Shown here piece after piece: positions 1 through 8,789 of a stretch of DNA of 61,734 nucleotides. The position numbers and the translations under genes were made by a program. The notes under the pieces are model-generated. The model saw only the letters and a list, made by a program, of their open reading frames with translations. It searched no databases and was not told where the DNA came from. The DNA lies in contig VBKL01000082.1 of assembly GCA_005879805.1 (NCBI GenBank), forward strand, positions 1-61,734, written 5' to 3'. The DNA is from Deltaproteobacteria bacterium (GTDB lineage: Bacteria; Myxococcota; Myxococcia; Myxococcales; 40CM-4-68-19). How positions within the stretch are numbered: position 1 is the first letter of the stretch; each line of letters opens with the position of its first letter.

Positions 1-715
1 CGTCGGTGAGCGCGTGCACGCTGCGATACGCCTTGGCGAAGATCTCGCCTCCGGCGCGATTGAGCGTCTTCATCTGCTCGACCGCCGCCCGGAGTAATTC
101 CGGCGACGCCTTCTCCTTCTTGATCGCGGTGACCGCGATTCCCGTCCCGAGCGCCTTGGTGAGGAGCAGCGCGTCTCCGGGCTTCGCTCCCGCGTTGGTG
201 AGGATGCGCCCCGGATGCACGAGGCCCGTCACGGCGAGGCCGTATTTGGGCTCGACGTCGTCGACGCTGTGGCCGCCGATGATCGGGCAGCCCGCCTCCT
301 GCGCCTTCTCGGCGCCGCCGGCGAGGATCTCGGTGAGCAGCTCCCAGGGTTGGCCGCGGGGGAAGCCGACCACGTTCAGCGCGTAGAGCGGGACGCCGCC
401 CATGGCGTAGACGTCGCTCAGCGCGTTGGCGGCGGCGATCGCGCCGTAGTCGCGCGGGTCGTCGACTACCGGAGCGAAGAAGTCGACGGTCGCGACCAGG
501 CCGCGCTTTCTGTCGATGCGAAAGACGGCAGCGTCGTCGCGCGTCTCGGTGCCGACGAGGAGCGCCTCGGGACGGGGCAAGGAAGGTAGGCCGCGCAGGA
601 CCTGCGCGAGCTCCGCGGGGCGGAGCTTGCAGGCTCAACCCGAGCCGTGGCTCATCAGCGTGAGCCGGGGCAGGCGGGGCGGGGCGCTCTCTGCGATGTC
701 GTGGGGCGCGGTCAC
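1..715 (-). CDS. selD: Selenide, water dikinase SelD, selenocysteine-containing, 3' end off window
   Basis: Makes selenophosphate from selenide and ATP, the selenium donor for selenocysteine and selenouridine. The frame shows the SelD N-terminal signature SHGSG-U-ACK, where the catalytic position (Cys17 in E. coli) is an in-frame TGA at 635-637; the frame then stays open to the left edge. It carries the DDAAV motif, the VDFFAP segment, the NALSDVYAMGG motif and GGHSVDD, all typical of the family. Start chosen as GTG at 713-715, just after an in-frame TAG; it gives the usual leader RLTLMSHGSG. ATG 653-655 is an alternative. A stem-loop fitting a bacterial SECIS follows the TGA. Ordinary gene calling would split or shorten this gene. 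It lies 42 bp downstream of the FHA gene on the same strand. The C-terminus is not in the window. Family certain; Sec decoding very likely. Confidence 0.9.
601..633 (-). promoter_or_regulatory. Candidate bacterial SECIS element of selD
   Basis: Directly after the TGA codon (635-637) the message can fold into a hairpin: a lower stem of 5 bp (629-633 with 601-605) and an upper perfect 7-bp stem (621-627 with 609-615) around a short C-rich loop. Opening the last G-C pair gives a loop that begins with G, as bacterial SECIS elements usually have. Position and shape fit recruitment of SelB for Sec insertion. The fold was drawn by eye, with no energy calculation. Confidence 0.65.
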
Positions 716-757
716 GGGAAAGCGATGCTAACCGGGGACCGGAAGATCGACCACCCC

Positions 758-1690
758 TTAGAACTGGCGCAAGTAGCCCCGCTGGATGAGCGAGGCGAGC
801 TTCTGGGCCGTGTCGGCATCGCTGGCGTCGGCCCTGTCGAGCACCGCCTGCACGACCCCGTAATTGTGGACCAGTTGCACGAGGTCGATCTCGTCGGGCT
901 GCAGATCGCGGAGCTTCGCCGTGAGCGGCATGGCGATTCCGATGGCGGCGGTCGGCGGAGGCAAGCCGGCGACGGCGAGATCGTCTCCCTGGCGGAGCGC
1001 CTCCATCACCAGGATCTCGGTGCTGTCGGTGATCTCGTTGGGCATCGGCGCCTGCTCGCCCTCGAGCGGCACGAACTCGAACGCGCCCTGGCCCCAGGTG
1101 GTCATCCGGAAGAGCGCCTTCTTGGGCGGCAGCGACGGGTCGGCGTCGACCGAGGCGGAGATGACCCGCCCCTTGCGGAGGTGGACGCGGCCGCCGCGAA
1201 TGCCGCGGATGACGATGGCGCCGGTCTTCTTGGAAGTGGAGAGAAGCTGGAGCAGATCGACGAGCGGCACTTCCTCGAGGCGGCCCTGCACCGCGCTGCG
1301 CTCGCCGCCCGACTTCTGCTTCTGCGCGGCGGCCTTCTCCAGCGCGGCCTGGGCGGTGCGCCGATCGACCACCTCGCCGGGAAGCTTATCGACCGCGATG
1401 AGCTTCAAGATGCTCGTCCCGATCAGGATCCGGTCGCCTTCCTTGAGCTTCGCGGTCTTCACCTTCTCGCCGTTGACGAAGGTGCCGTTGGTCGACCCGA
1501 GATCGCTGATGGTGAGCTCGGCGGGACCGATGTGGAGCTTGGCGTGCTTGCGCGAGACCATGTCCTCGATGAGGACCATGTCCAGATCGGAGGCGCGTCC
1601 GATGACGAGGTCGCCGGTTCCGCCGATCGGATACTCGCCACCCTGGTATTTGCCGCTGATGAAGCGCAGCGCCCAGCCGCGGTCGCTCAT
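758..1690 (-). CDS. FHA domain protein with DUF4388 (PATAN) domain
   Basis: 310 residues. Residues about 5-95 form a forkhead-associated domain with the phosphothreonine-binding signature GRASDLDMVL...SRKHAKL...DLGSTNGTFVNG. Residues about 135-230 match the DUF4388/PATAN type (GRLEEVPLVDLLQLLSTSKKTGAIVIR...GRVISA), common in Myxococcota signalling proteins. The C-terminal 80 residues are less clear. It probably reads phosphorylation by Ser/Thr kinases; the partner is unknown. Start is ATG at 1688-1690, which overlaps the stop of the upstream TPR gene by 4 bp (ATGA), so the two are likely translationally coupled. No catalytic motif is seen. Confidence 0.85.
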   Translation of the reverse strand: MSDRGWALRFISGKYQGGEYPIGGTGDLVIGRASDLDMVLIEDMVSRKHAKLHIGPAELTISDLGSTNGTFVNGEKVKTAKLKEGDRILIGTSILKLIAVDKLPGEVVDRRTAQAALEKAAAQKQKSGGERSAVQGRLEEVPLVDLLQLLSTSKKTGAIVIRGIRGGRVHLRKGRVISASVDADPSLPPKKALFRMTTWGQGAFEFVPLEGEQAPMPNEITDSTEILVMEALRQGDDLAVAGLPPPTAAIGIAMPLTAKLRDLQPDEIDLVQLVHNYGVVQAVLDRADASDADTAQKLASLIQRGYLRQF

Positions 1691-2436
1691 CGGGTCCCTC
1701 TTGCCGGTCCGCGCGCCTCCTTCTGGGAGAGCTTCAAATAGACCTGCGCGGTGCGGTGCTCCGGATCGCGCCTGAGGATCTCCTGCCATTGCGCGAGCGC
1801 CTCGTCGATCTTGCCGGCCGAGGCGAAGGCGATGCCGAGCGCGACGCGGGCGGCGAGAAGGTTCGGCGCGTCGTGGACCGCGCGGCGCAATTCGCCGAGC
1901 GCGGCGTCGCGCTGTCCTGCATCCCGGAGCGCGTTGGCGAGCTTGAGGCGCAGGTCGGCGAAGGTCGGGCAGAGCGTGAGCGCGCGCCGGTACTCGACGG
2001 CGGCGTCGAGCGGCCGCCGGCAGCTCATGTATCCGTCGCCCACCTGTGCGTGGAGGTTGGAGATCTTGCCGCGGCTGAAGGAGTCGAGCGGCTCGTCGCC
2101 GAGGGCGTCCTTGGGCCCCCCGCGCGCTCCTTCGGTGGCCTGCGCGTAGAGTTGCTGCGCGCGCTCGTACTGGCCGACGTCGTTGCAGAGGATGGCGAGA
2201 TTGAGGACGGCCTCCACGTAGCCGGGATTGATCTCCACCGCCTTCTCCAGCGCGTGGAGGGCAGACTCGAACTCACCCATCTGGTGGTAGATGAGACCGA
2301 GCAGGTGATGGACGTCGGCGTACGCCGCGCCCCTCGCGATAACCTGCTCGAAGATGCCCGCGGCGGCGGCGTACTCGCCGCGCCCGTAATGATCTTTGCC
2401 CAGGGCGACCAGCTCCCGGACCTCTTGGGCGTCCAT
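1687..2436 (-). CDS. Tetratricopeptide repeat protein
   Basis: 249 residues made almost wholly of TPR units. From about residue 6 come repeated helix pairs such as HYGRGEYAAAAGIFEQVI and HQMGEFESALHALEKAVEINPGY, with the usual W/L-G-Y-A-F-A-P pattern. No signal peptide, so it is likely a cytoplasmic scaffold. It overlaps the FHA gene by 4 bp, suggesting that the two act together, perhaps in a kinase or motility complex. No more exact role can be read from the sequence. Confidence 0.85.
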   Translation of the reverse strand: MDAQEVRELVALGKDHYGRGEYAAAAGIFEQVIARGAAYADVHHLLGLIYHQMGEFESALHALEKAVEINPGYVEAVLNLAILCNDVGQYERAQQLYAQATEGARGGPKDALGDEPLDSFSRGKISNLHAQVGDGYMSCRRPLDAAVEYRRALTLCPTFADLRLKLANALRDAGQRDAALGELRRAVHDAPNLLAARVALGIAFASAGKIDEALAQWQEILRRDPEHRTAQVYLKLSQKEARGPARGTR

Positions 2437-2505
2437 GCCGATGGGATCGTCTCCGCTAGAAGTTGGGGCGCGAAAGGTATCACCAATGTGTAATCTTCGA
2501 GAAAC

Positions 2506-3510
2506 TCAGCGGGGGGCGTCGCCCGCCGGTTTGGTCGGCTGGGGCTCGTTCGGAACGGGCGAAGGCCGCGGAGGCGTTGAGGATTGCGGCTCGGGGAGGT
2601 CGCTGCGGGGCGGGGGTTTCGCTTCCGTGGGACCCGGTTGCGAGGGGGCCTTTGCCTCGGTGGCCGCAGGGGGAGCAGGCACGACCTCAGGGAGAGTGCG
2701 GAGCCGGGCTTCCGCCTCCGCGCGGTGCTCGTTGCGAGGCGCCTCCTGCACGAGGCGCTGCAATGTCTTCCTCTCGGAACCCTTATCCCCGAGGTTCCGG
2801 TAGGCCTCGCCGGCGCGCCACAGCGCTTCTCCGCGGAGCCTTCCCGCCTCCAGATCTCCGTAGGTGTCCGCGAGCGAGAGGAAGCGGCCCGCTGCGCCCT
2901 TCCAGGCGTTGCGCTTCCAGTAGAAGTCCGCGACGTAGCGGTCGTGCGCGGCGAGGCGCTCGCGACATACGTTGATGAGGTCGCGCGCCCTCGGGACGTA
3001 CTCGCTCTTCGGGTAGCTGATGACGAAGCGCTGGAGCGCGTCGTTCGCCGAGCGGATCGGCGTCTGGTCCTTCTCATACGAAGGCGGCAGCAGCCAGAAA
3101 TCGGAGGGCTTGTCCTGATAGAAGGCGAGCCCGACGCGGTACGAGGCGTAGTCCGCCCGTGGATGCGACGGGTGGCTCTTCACGAAGTCCTGGTACGCCG
3201 TCGCCGCGCTGGCGAAGTCCTCGCGCTCGAAAGCCATGTCGGCGAGCGCCAGTTCCGCGAGGGCCGAGTACTGCGAGTACGGGAAGTTGGAGCGCACCCA
3301 TTCGAGATAGCGGGTCGCCTCGATGTAGTTCTTGTCGTTCTTCTCGTTGATGCCGCGCTTGTAGGCGCGCTCGGCGTTGGTCGCCTCGGCCCCGGTGACG
3401 GGCTTGGTGATGTCGAGGGAATCCTTGCCGCCCGCGCAGGCCGCGAAAAGGACCGCGGCGGCGCAAAGGAGCGCGCGCCCGGGTCTACCGCTCACCGTCA
3501 TCGTCTCCAT
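2506..3510 (-). CDS. bamD: Outer membrane assembly lipoprotein BamD family
   Basis: 334 residues. The N-terminus has a lipoprotein signal with lipobox LFAAC, followed by TPR-like helices of the BamD/YfiO type (AYKRGINEKNDKNYIEATRYLEWVR, YSQYSALAELALADMAFEREDFASAATAYQDF, RADYASYRVGLAFY). BamD is an essential part of the BAM complex that inserts beta-barrel proteins in the outer membrane. The last 80 residues are a Pro/Ala-rich tail with no domain, longer than in E. coli (245 residues). Two starts are possible, ATG 3510 or ATG 3501; both keep the signal peptide. The gene overlaps the 3' end of the truncated recX remnant. Confidence 0.8.
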   Translation of the reverse strand: METMTVSGRPGRALLCAAAVLFAACAGGKDSLDITKPVTGAEATNAERAYKRGINEKNDKNYIEATRYLEWVRSNFPYSQYSALAELALADMAFEREDFASAATAYQDFVKSHPSHPRADYASYRVGLAFYQDKPSDFWLLPPSYEKDQTPIRSANDALQRFVISYPKSEYVPRARDLINVCRERLAAHDRYVADFYWKRNAWKGAAGRFLSLADTYGDLEAGRLRGEALWRAGEAYRNLGDKGSERKTLQRLVQEAPRNEHRAEAEARLRTLPEVVPAPPAATEAKAPSQPGPTEAKPPPRSDLPEPQSSTPPRPSPVPNEPQPTKPAGDAPR

Positions 3511-3746
3511 CCCAGGCGACTCCCAGCCTTCGCGCGCGGCGCGACAGAACGCCCGAGCAACGAGCGCGCCCGGTTGCGAGCGACCTCGCCGTCGTCGAGA
3601 TATCCCAGTTCCCGGACGCGCGCCACGGCAGCTTCGACTTCCGCGGCCGGATACTGGCGGGAAACGAGGAGGCGCCGCAGCTCGGCCTCGGTGCGGCCTC
3701 TCGCCGCGAGGAGCTTCAGGGCTGCGTCGAGCGCCGGGCGCTGCAT
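3498..3746 (-). CDS. recX: RecX family regulatory protein, C-terminally truncated
   Basis: 82 residues matching only the first three-helix repeat of RecX (ALDAALKLLAARGRTEAELRRLL then AAVARVRELGYLDDGEVARNRAR). RecX restrains RecA filaments and is normally 140-200 residues, with two to three such repeats. Here the homology stops after ARSLLGRSVAPRA and the frame runs into the bamD start region, so the last 60-100 codons are missing. It begins 16 bp after the pilT paralogue stop. This is one of several truncations in the window that look like lost sequence. Family fairly sure from the pattern; function of this product doubtful. Confidence 0.6.
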   Translation of the reverse strand: MQRPALDAALKLLAARGRTEAELRRLLVSRQYPAAEVEAAVARVRELGYLDDGEVARNRARSLLGRSVAPRAKAGSRLGWRR

Positions 3747-3762
3747 GCGGGCCCGGGCGCGG

Positions 3763-5085
3763 TCAGAACCGCTCGATCTGGAAGTCGTCCTCGGCCGGAG
3801 CGGCCGGAGAGGCGGCCGGCTTCGCCGCGGGCGCGGGGCGGGAAGCCGGAGAGATGCGGCCGAGCGCGGCGCCGGAGCCCGGTGCCGGAGCGGCTGCCGG
3901 ACGCGGCGCGGAAGCGGCGGCAGGCCGCCCTGCGGAGGCGGCCGGCTTGGCGGCCCCGGGCTGACCACCGTCCTCGGGCTTCTGGTCGAAGCTGTCCCAG
4001 GTCGAGTCGCTCGTCGCGCTGATGCCCGACACGCGGAGCGCGAAATCGTCCGGGTTGCTCGACTGCCGCACCGCCTCTTCGTAGGTGATGATGTTCTGCC
4101 GGAAGAGGGTCATCAGCGACTGGTCGAAGGTCTGCATCCCGTAGGTGGTGTGGCTCTGCGAGATGGCGGCCGTGATCTCTTTCGTCCGGTCCTTGTCCTC
4201 GACCATCTCGCGGATGCGGCTGTTCGCGACCAGCACCTCGACGGCGGCGACGCGGCCCTTGCCGTCGGCGCGGGGGACCAGGCGCTGCGAGATCACGCCG
4301 CGGAGCACCGATCCAAGCTGCAGGCGGACCTGCTTCTGCTGGTGGGGAGGGAAGGCGGAGATGATGCGGGTGATGGTCTCGGTCGCGTCGAGGGTGTGCA
4401 GCGTCGAGAGCACGAGGTGGCCGGTCTCGGCGGCAGTGAGCGCCGTCTCGATGGTCTCGAGGTCGCGCATTTCGCCGACCAGGATCACGTCAGGGTCCTG
4501 CCGGAGCGCGCTCTTCAATGCCTGCCCGAAGCTGAGCGTGTCGACGCCCACCTCTCGCTGGTTCACGATCGACCGCTTGTCGCGGATGAGGAACTCGATC
4601 GGATCCTCGATGGTCATGATGTGGCAGGTCTCGTTGGTATTGATGTGATCGACCATCGACGCGAGCGTCGTCGATTTTCCCGAGCCGGTGGTGCCGGTGA
4701 CGAGGACGAGGCCGCGCTGCTCGCCCGCGATCTTCTCGAGGATCTTGGGGAGGAGCAGCTGCTCGATGGTGTTGATCTTGAAGGGGATGACGCGGAGGAC
4801 GACGCCGATGGTGCCGCGTTGCTGGAAGCAGTTGACGCGGAAGCGGCCCAGGCCGGGGACGCCGTAAGCGAGATCTAGCTCGTTCTGCGCCTTGAACTTC
4901 TCCTTCTGGTAGTCGTTCATGATGCCGTACGCCATCCTCGCGATCTCCTCGGGAGGAAGGCGGCGGGCATCCTTGAGCGGCACCAGAGAGCCGTCGACGC
5001 GGAACATCGGCGGGAGACCGGCCTTGAGGTGGATGTCGGAAGCGCCACCTCGGAGGGCGACTTGCAGGATCTCGTTCAGTTCCAT
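3763..5085 (-). CDS. pilT: PilT-like type IV pilus retraction ATPase paralogue with Ala/Pro-rich tail
   Basis: 440 residues. Hexameric secretion ATPase of the PilT branch: N-terminal GGASDIHLKAG, Walker A GTTGSGKSTT (about 130-139), Asp box MTIEDPIEF, Walker B DPDVILVGEMRDLET and His box TGHLVLSTLHTLDA. The catalytic core ends near residue 365. A long tail of Ala/Pro/Ser follows and closes with EDDFQIERF, which ordinary PilT (about 345 residues) lacks. A second PilT lies in the pil operon at 58817-59920, so this is an accessory paralogue, perhaps PilU-like in role. It is not beside other pil genes. ATPase certain; specific role inferred. Confidence 0.9.
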   Translation of the reverse strand: MELNEILQVALRGGASDIHLKAGLPPMFRVDGSLVPLKDARRLPPEEIARMAYGIMNDYQKEKFKAQNELDLAYGVPGLGRFRVNCFQQRGTIGVVLRVIPFKINTIEQLLLPKILEKIAGEQRGLVLVTGTTGSGKSTTLASMVDHINTNETCHIMTIEDPIEFLIRDKRSIVNQREVGVDTLSFGQALKSALRQDPDVILVGEMRDLETIETALTAAETGHLVLSTLHTLDATETITRIISAFPPHQQKQVRLQLGSVLRGVISQRLVPRADGKGRVAAVEVLVANSRIREMVEDKDRTKEITAAISQSHTTYGMQTFDQSLMTLFRQNIITYEEAVRQSSNPDDFALRVSGISATSDSTWDSFDQKPEDGGQPGAAKPAASAGRPAAASAPRPAAAPAPGSGAALGRISPASRPAPAAKPAASPAAPAEDDFQIERF

Positions 5086-5259
5086 CGTGTTTTCGGCCTC
5101 GTGGCGAGGCCTGGGACAGTAACAGAGCGATTCCGACTTTTGCTAGGAAGGTCGGGTAGGTAGGCCGAGCAGGAAGTAGGTGGGGACGATCGTCGGTCCG
5201 GAAGTGCTCCGCCCGGCGGAGCAGGCGCTCGCCGGGCGGGATCGTGAGTGCGAAGGCGT

Positions 5260-5721
5260 TCAGCGCTTCTGTTTCGCCTGCTGCGCGACGAACTCGTCCT
5301 GGGCCTTCTTCATCTCGGCGGGCGTGAGATCCTTCACATGCTGCGCCAGCGTCCACTGGTTGCCCCAGCGGTCGATGACCGTGCCCATGCGGTCGCCCCA
5401 GAACATGTCGGTCGGCGGCATGGTGGCTTTCAGGCCCGCGCCGGTCGCGCGCTTGAAGGCGGAGTCGACGTTCTCGAAGTAGAGCCAGAGCCTGGTCTTC
5501 CAGGGATCGTTGCCCATCTCCGGCGCGGCGTCGCTGGTGAAGATGGTGGAGTCGCCGATGCGAAGGGCGGCGTGCCAGATCTTCTTGCCGGTCGGATCCG
5601 GCGCGCGCGACAGCTCTTCGGCGCCGAATGCCTTCTTCCAGATTTCGATCGCGTCCGTGCATCCGTCGACGGTAATCGACGGCGTGACAGTGTGCATGCC
5701 CTGCGGAATTGCCTTGGCCAT
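5260..5721 (-). CDS. VOC superfamily (glyoxalase/PhnB-like) protein
   Basis: 153 residues with the paired beta-alpha-beta-beta-beta fold of the vicinal oxygen chelate family. The pattern VTPSITVDGCTDAIEIWKKAFGAEE ... HAALRIGDSTIFTSDA ... MFWGDRMGTVIDRWGNQWTLAQH is typical of the PhnB/YCII-like branch. Such proteins may bind a metal and act as lyases or resistance proteins; the substrate cannot be told. The C-terminal 25 residues are a charged helix (LTPAEMKKAQDEFVAQQAKQ). It stands alone, 69 bp from the end of the ribosomal operon, on the same strand. Confidence 0.8.
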   Translation of the reverse strand: MAKAIPQGMHTVTPSITVDGCTDAIEIWKKAFGAEELSRAPDPTGKKIWHAALRIGDSTIFTSDAAPEMGNDPWKTRLWLYFENVDSAFKRATGAGLKATMPPTDMFWGDRMGTVIDRWGNQWTLAQHVKDLTPAEMKKAQDEFVAQQAKQKR

Positions 5722-5790
5722 TGTGGAACCCCCTTGTACGAGCGGCGCGGAGTCTAACCCCGGGGGGTGACAGGCGCGACGGCGGGAAGG

Positions 5791-6189
5791 CTACCGCTTG
5801 GAGAACTGGAACCGCTTGCGAGCGCCCGGCCGACCATACTTCTTCCGCTCCACCGTCCGCGCGTCGCGGGTGAGGAATCCCGCTTTCTTCAGTGCGGGAC
5901 GGAAGTCGCCGTTCAGCTTCGTCAGCGCGCGAGAGATCCCGTGCCGGATCGCGCCCGCCTGCCCCGAGAGGCCGCCCCCGCAGACGTTGATGAAGATGTC
6001 GACCTTTCCGAGCTGCTCGACCACCTCGAGAGGCTGCTTGAGAACCATCTTGCTCGTCTCGCGGCCGAAGTAATCGTCGAGGGTGCGCTCGTTGACGGTG
6101 AACTCGCCCGAGCCGGGCTTCATGCGCACGCGCGCGATCGATTCCTTGCGGCGGCCGGTTGCGTAGACGAGCAGTTCCTTCGTTGCCAT
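5791..6189 (-). CDS. rpsI: 30S ribosomal protein S9
   Basis: 132 residues, complete. Shows the S9 signature: [24 protein letters not shown] near the N-terminus, [19 protein letters not shown] in the middle and the conserved basic C-terminus [10 protein letters not shown] whose last residues reach the P-site tRNA. It follows rplM with a 9-bp gap, the universal L13-S9 operon order. Confidence 0.97.
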   Translation of the reverse strand: MATKELLVYATGRRKESIARVRMKPGSGEFTVNERTLDDYFGRETSKMVLKQPLEVVEQLGKVDIFINVCGGGLSGQAGAIRHGISRALTKLNGDFRPALKKAGFLTRDARTVERKKYGRPGARKRFQFSKR

Positions 6190-6198
6190 TCGGATTCC

Positions 6199-6636
6199 TC
6201 AGGCGTCGCGCGCTTCGACGGCGGTGGGCTTCTGGGCCGAGTGCGGATGCTCCGCGCCAGCATAGATCTTGAGCTTCTTCATCATGGCGCGGCCGAGATT
6301 CGTGCGCGGGAGCATCCGGCGCACCGCATCTTCGACCAGCCGGGTTGGGTGGCGCGCGACTGCCTGCTCGGCCGTGTACACCTTCAAGCCGCCCGGGAAC
6401 ATGCTGTGGTGGATGTACTCTTTCTTCTGCCACTTGCTGCCGGTGAGGCGGACCTTCTCGGCATTGACGACGACGACGAAGTCGCCCGTGTCGGCGTGAG
6501 GCGTGAACGTCGGCTTGTGCTTGCCGCGAAGCATGCTGGCGATCTGCGTGGCGGCCCGGCCGAGGACCTTGTCCTTGACGTCCACCACCACCCAGTTCCG
6601 CTGGGCCGTATGCTTGCTCAACATGCGCGTCTTCAT
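6199..6636 (-). CDS. rplM: 50S ribosomal protein L13
   Basis: 145 residues, complete. WVVVDVKDKVLGRAATQIASMLRGKHKPTFTPHADTGDFVVVVNAEK and the later KVYTAEQAVARHPTRLVEDAVRRMLPRTNLGR are diagnostic for L13. Start chosen as ATG 6634-6636 (MKTRMLSKH), which matches the family N-terminus; a second ATG lies at 6622-6624. An early assembly protein of the large subunit. It is transcribed from a good sigma-70-like promoter at 6682-6710. Confidence 0.96.
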   Translation of the reverse strand: MKTRMLSKHTAQRNWVVVDVKDKVLGRAATQIASMLRGKHKPTFTPHADTGDFVVVVNAEKVRLTGSKWQKKEYIHHSMFPGGLKVYTAEQAVARHPTRLVEDAVRRMLPRTNLGRAMMKKLKIYAGAEHPHSAQKPTAVEARDA

Positions 6637-6681
6637 CGAAGGGCCCCGAGCATGGCGCGGCCGCGCCGCGAAAGGGGCCGT

Positions 6682-6710
6682 CGGATACGCGATCCCGCCC
6701 TGCCTGTCAA
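6682..6710 (-). promoter_or_regulatory. Sigma-70-type promoter of rplM-rpsI
   Basis: On the minus strand a perfect -35 TTGACA (6705-6710) is followed after 17 bp by TATCCG (6682-6687). The predicted start near 6675 leaves a leader of about 40 nt before the rplM ATG. It lies back-to-back with the vapB promoter on the other strand. Confidence 0.5.
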
Positions 6711-6735
6711 TACGCTGGATTCGAGCCAGCATCGC

Positions 6736-6763
6736 TTGCCTGGGTCTTGTGAAACGCTAGAAT
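6736..6763 (+). promoter_or_regulatory. Promoter of the vapBC-like pair, leaderless layout
   Basis: TTGCCT (6736-6741), 16-bp spacer, TAGAAT (6758-6763, 5 of 6 consensus). Transcription would begin at about 6770, on or next to the ATG of the antitoxin, and no Shine-Dalgarno sequence lies before that ATG, so a leaderless message is likely. Confidence 0.45.
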
Positions 6764-6769
6764 CACCCC

Positions 6770-7033
6770 ATGGCGACGCTATACGTGAAGGACGTCCCGG
6801 ACTCCGTGTATCGCGCCCTGAAGGAACGCGCCAAGAAATCCGGTCGCTCCTTGTCGGCCGAGGTCCGGCAAATTCTCCAGGAAACGGTCCCGCCGAAACG
6901 GTCGCGAGCGGAGGTCGTGGCGTCGATCGAACGTCTCCAGCGCAAGATTGCACGTGAAATGAAGGGCAAGTGGCTGGACCCGGTTCAGTCGATTCGCGAG
7001 GACCGCGACAACCGTGATGAGCTGCGTCGTTGA
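6770..7033 (+). CDS. Ribbon-helix-helix antitoxin (VapB/FitA-like)
   Basis: 87 residues. The N-terminal 40 residues (ATLYVKDVPDSVYRALKERAKKSGRSLSAEVRQIL) form an Arc/MetJ-type ribbon-helix-helix DNA-binding domain, with the FitA-like VPDSVYRALKERA pattern. The charged C-terminal half would wrap the toxin. The gene overlaps the PIN toxin gene by 17 bp, the usual antitoxin-toxin coupling. It probably represses its own promoter at 6736-6763. Class assignment is by domain and context; I do not assign a subfamily name. Confidence 0.85.
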   Translation: MATLYVKDVPDSVYRALKERAKKSGRSLSAEVRQILQETVPPKRSRAEVVASIERLQRKIAREMKGKWLDPVQSIREDRDNRDELRR

Positions 7034-7445
7034 TGCGAGTGTCGTTGCCCGATGGTTCATCGGCGACCTCGACGATTCCGACGCCGCCGCCGCCAGAGTC
7101 GTTCTCGACGGGTACAAGAAAGGCGACCTGCAACTTCACGCTCCCGAGTTGATGCCGATCGAGGTCGCGAACGCTTTCTGGAAGGAAGTTCGATTCGCGG
7201 AGTGGTCGGCGTCACGGGCTCGGGAAGCCCTGACGGCGTTCCTCGAAGTCCAGGTTGCGCTTCATCCTCATCGAACACTGGTGCTCGAAGGTTTCGAGCT
7301 AGCCGTCACGCATGGACTGTCCGCGTATGACACATCCTACGCGGCGCTCGCGAAAAAGCTCGACGCGCCGTTGTGGACTCTCGATCGGAAGCTCGCTCGC
7401 GCGCTCGCGGGCGCGATCGACGTCAGGATTCCCCCGACGAGGTGA
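7017..7445 (+). CDS. PIN domain toxin ribonuclease (VapC-like)
   Basis: 142 residues. PIN-domain acidic residues are visible: CVVDASVVARWF (first Asp), ELMPIEVANAFWKEV (Glu), LSAYDTSYAALAKKLDAPLWTLDRKLA (two Asp). Such toxins cut tRNA or rRNA when released from the antitoxin. ATG 7017-7019 was chosen over the GTG three bases before it. The stop abuts the rarA stop on the other strand with no gap. The pair sits between the ribosomal operon and rarA, a typical accessory insertion. Confidence 0.85.
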   Translation: MSCVVDASVVARWFIGDLDDSDAAAARVVLDGYKKGDLQLHAPELMPIEVANAFWKEVRFAEWSASRAREALTAFLEVQVALHPHRTLVLEGFELAVTHGLSAYDTSYAALAKKLDAPLWTLDRKLARALAGAIDVRIPPTR

Positions 7446-8783
<1,338 letters not shown>

Positions 8784-8789
8784 GTACGT

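Noticed and set aside
2584..4878. 764-codon open frame on the plus strand
   Set aside because: It lies antisense to bamD, recX and the PilT paralogue, has no domain, and shows the Arg/Gly/Leu composition typical of shadow frames in high-G+C DNA.
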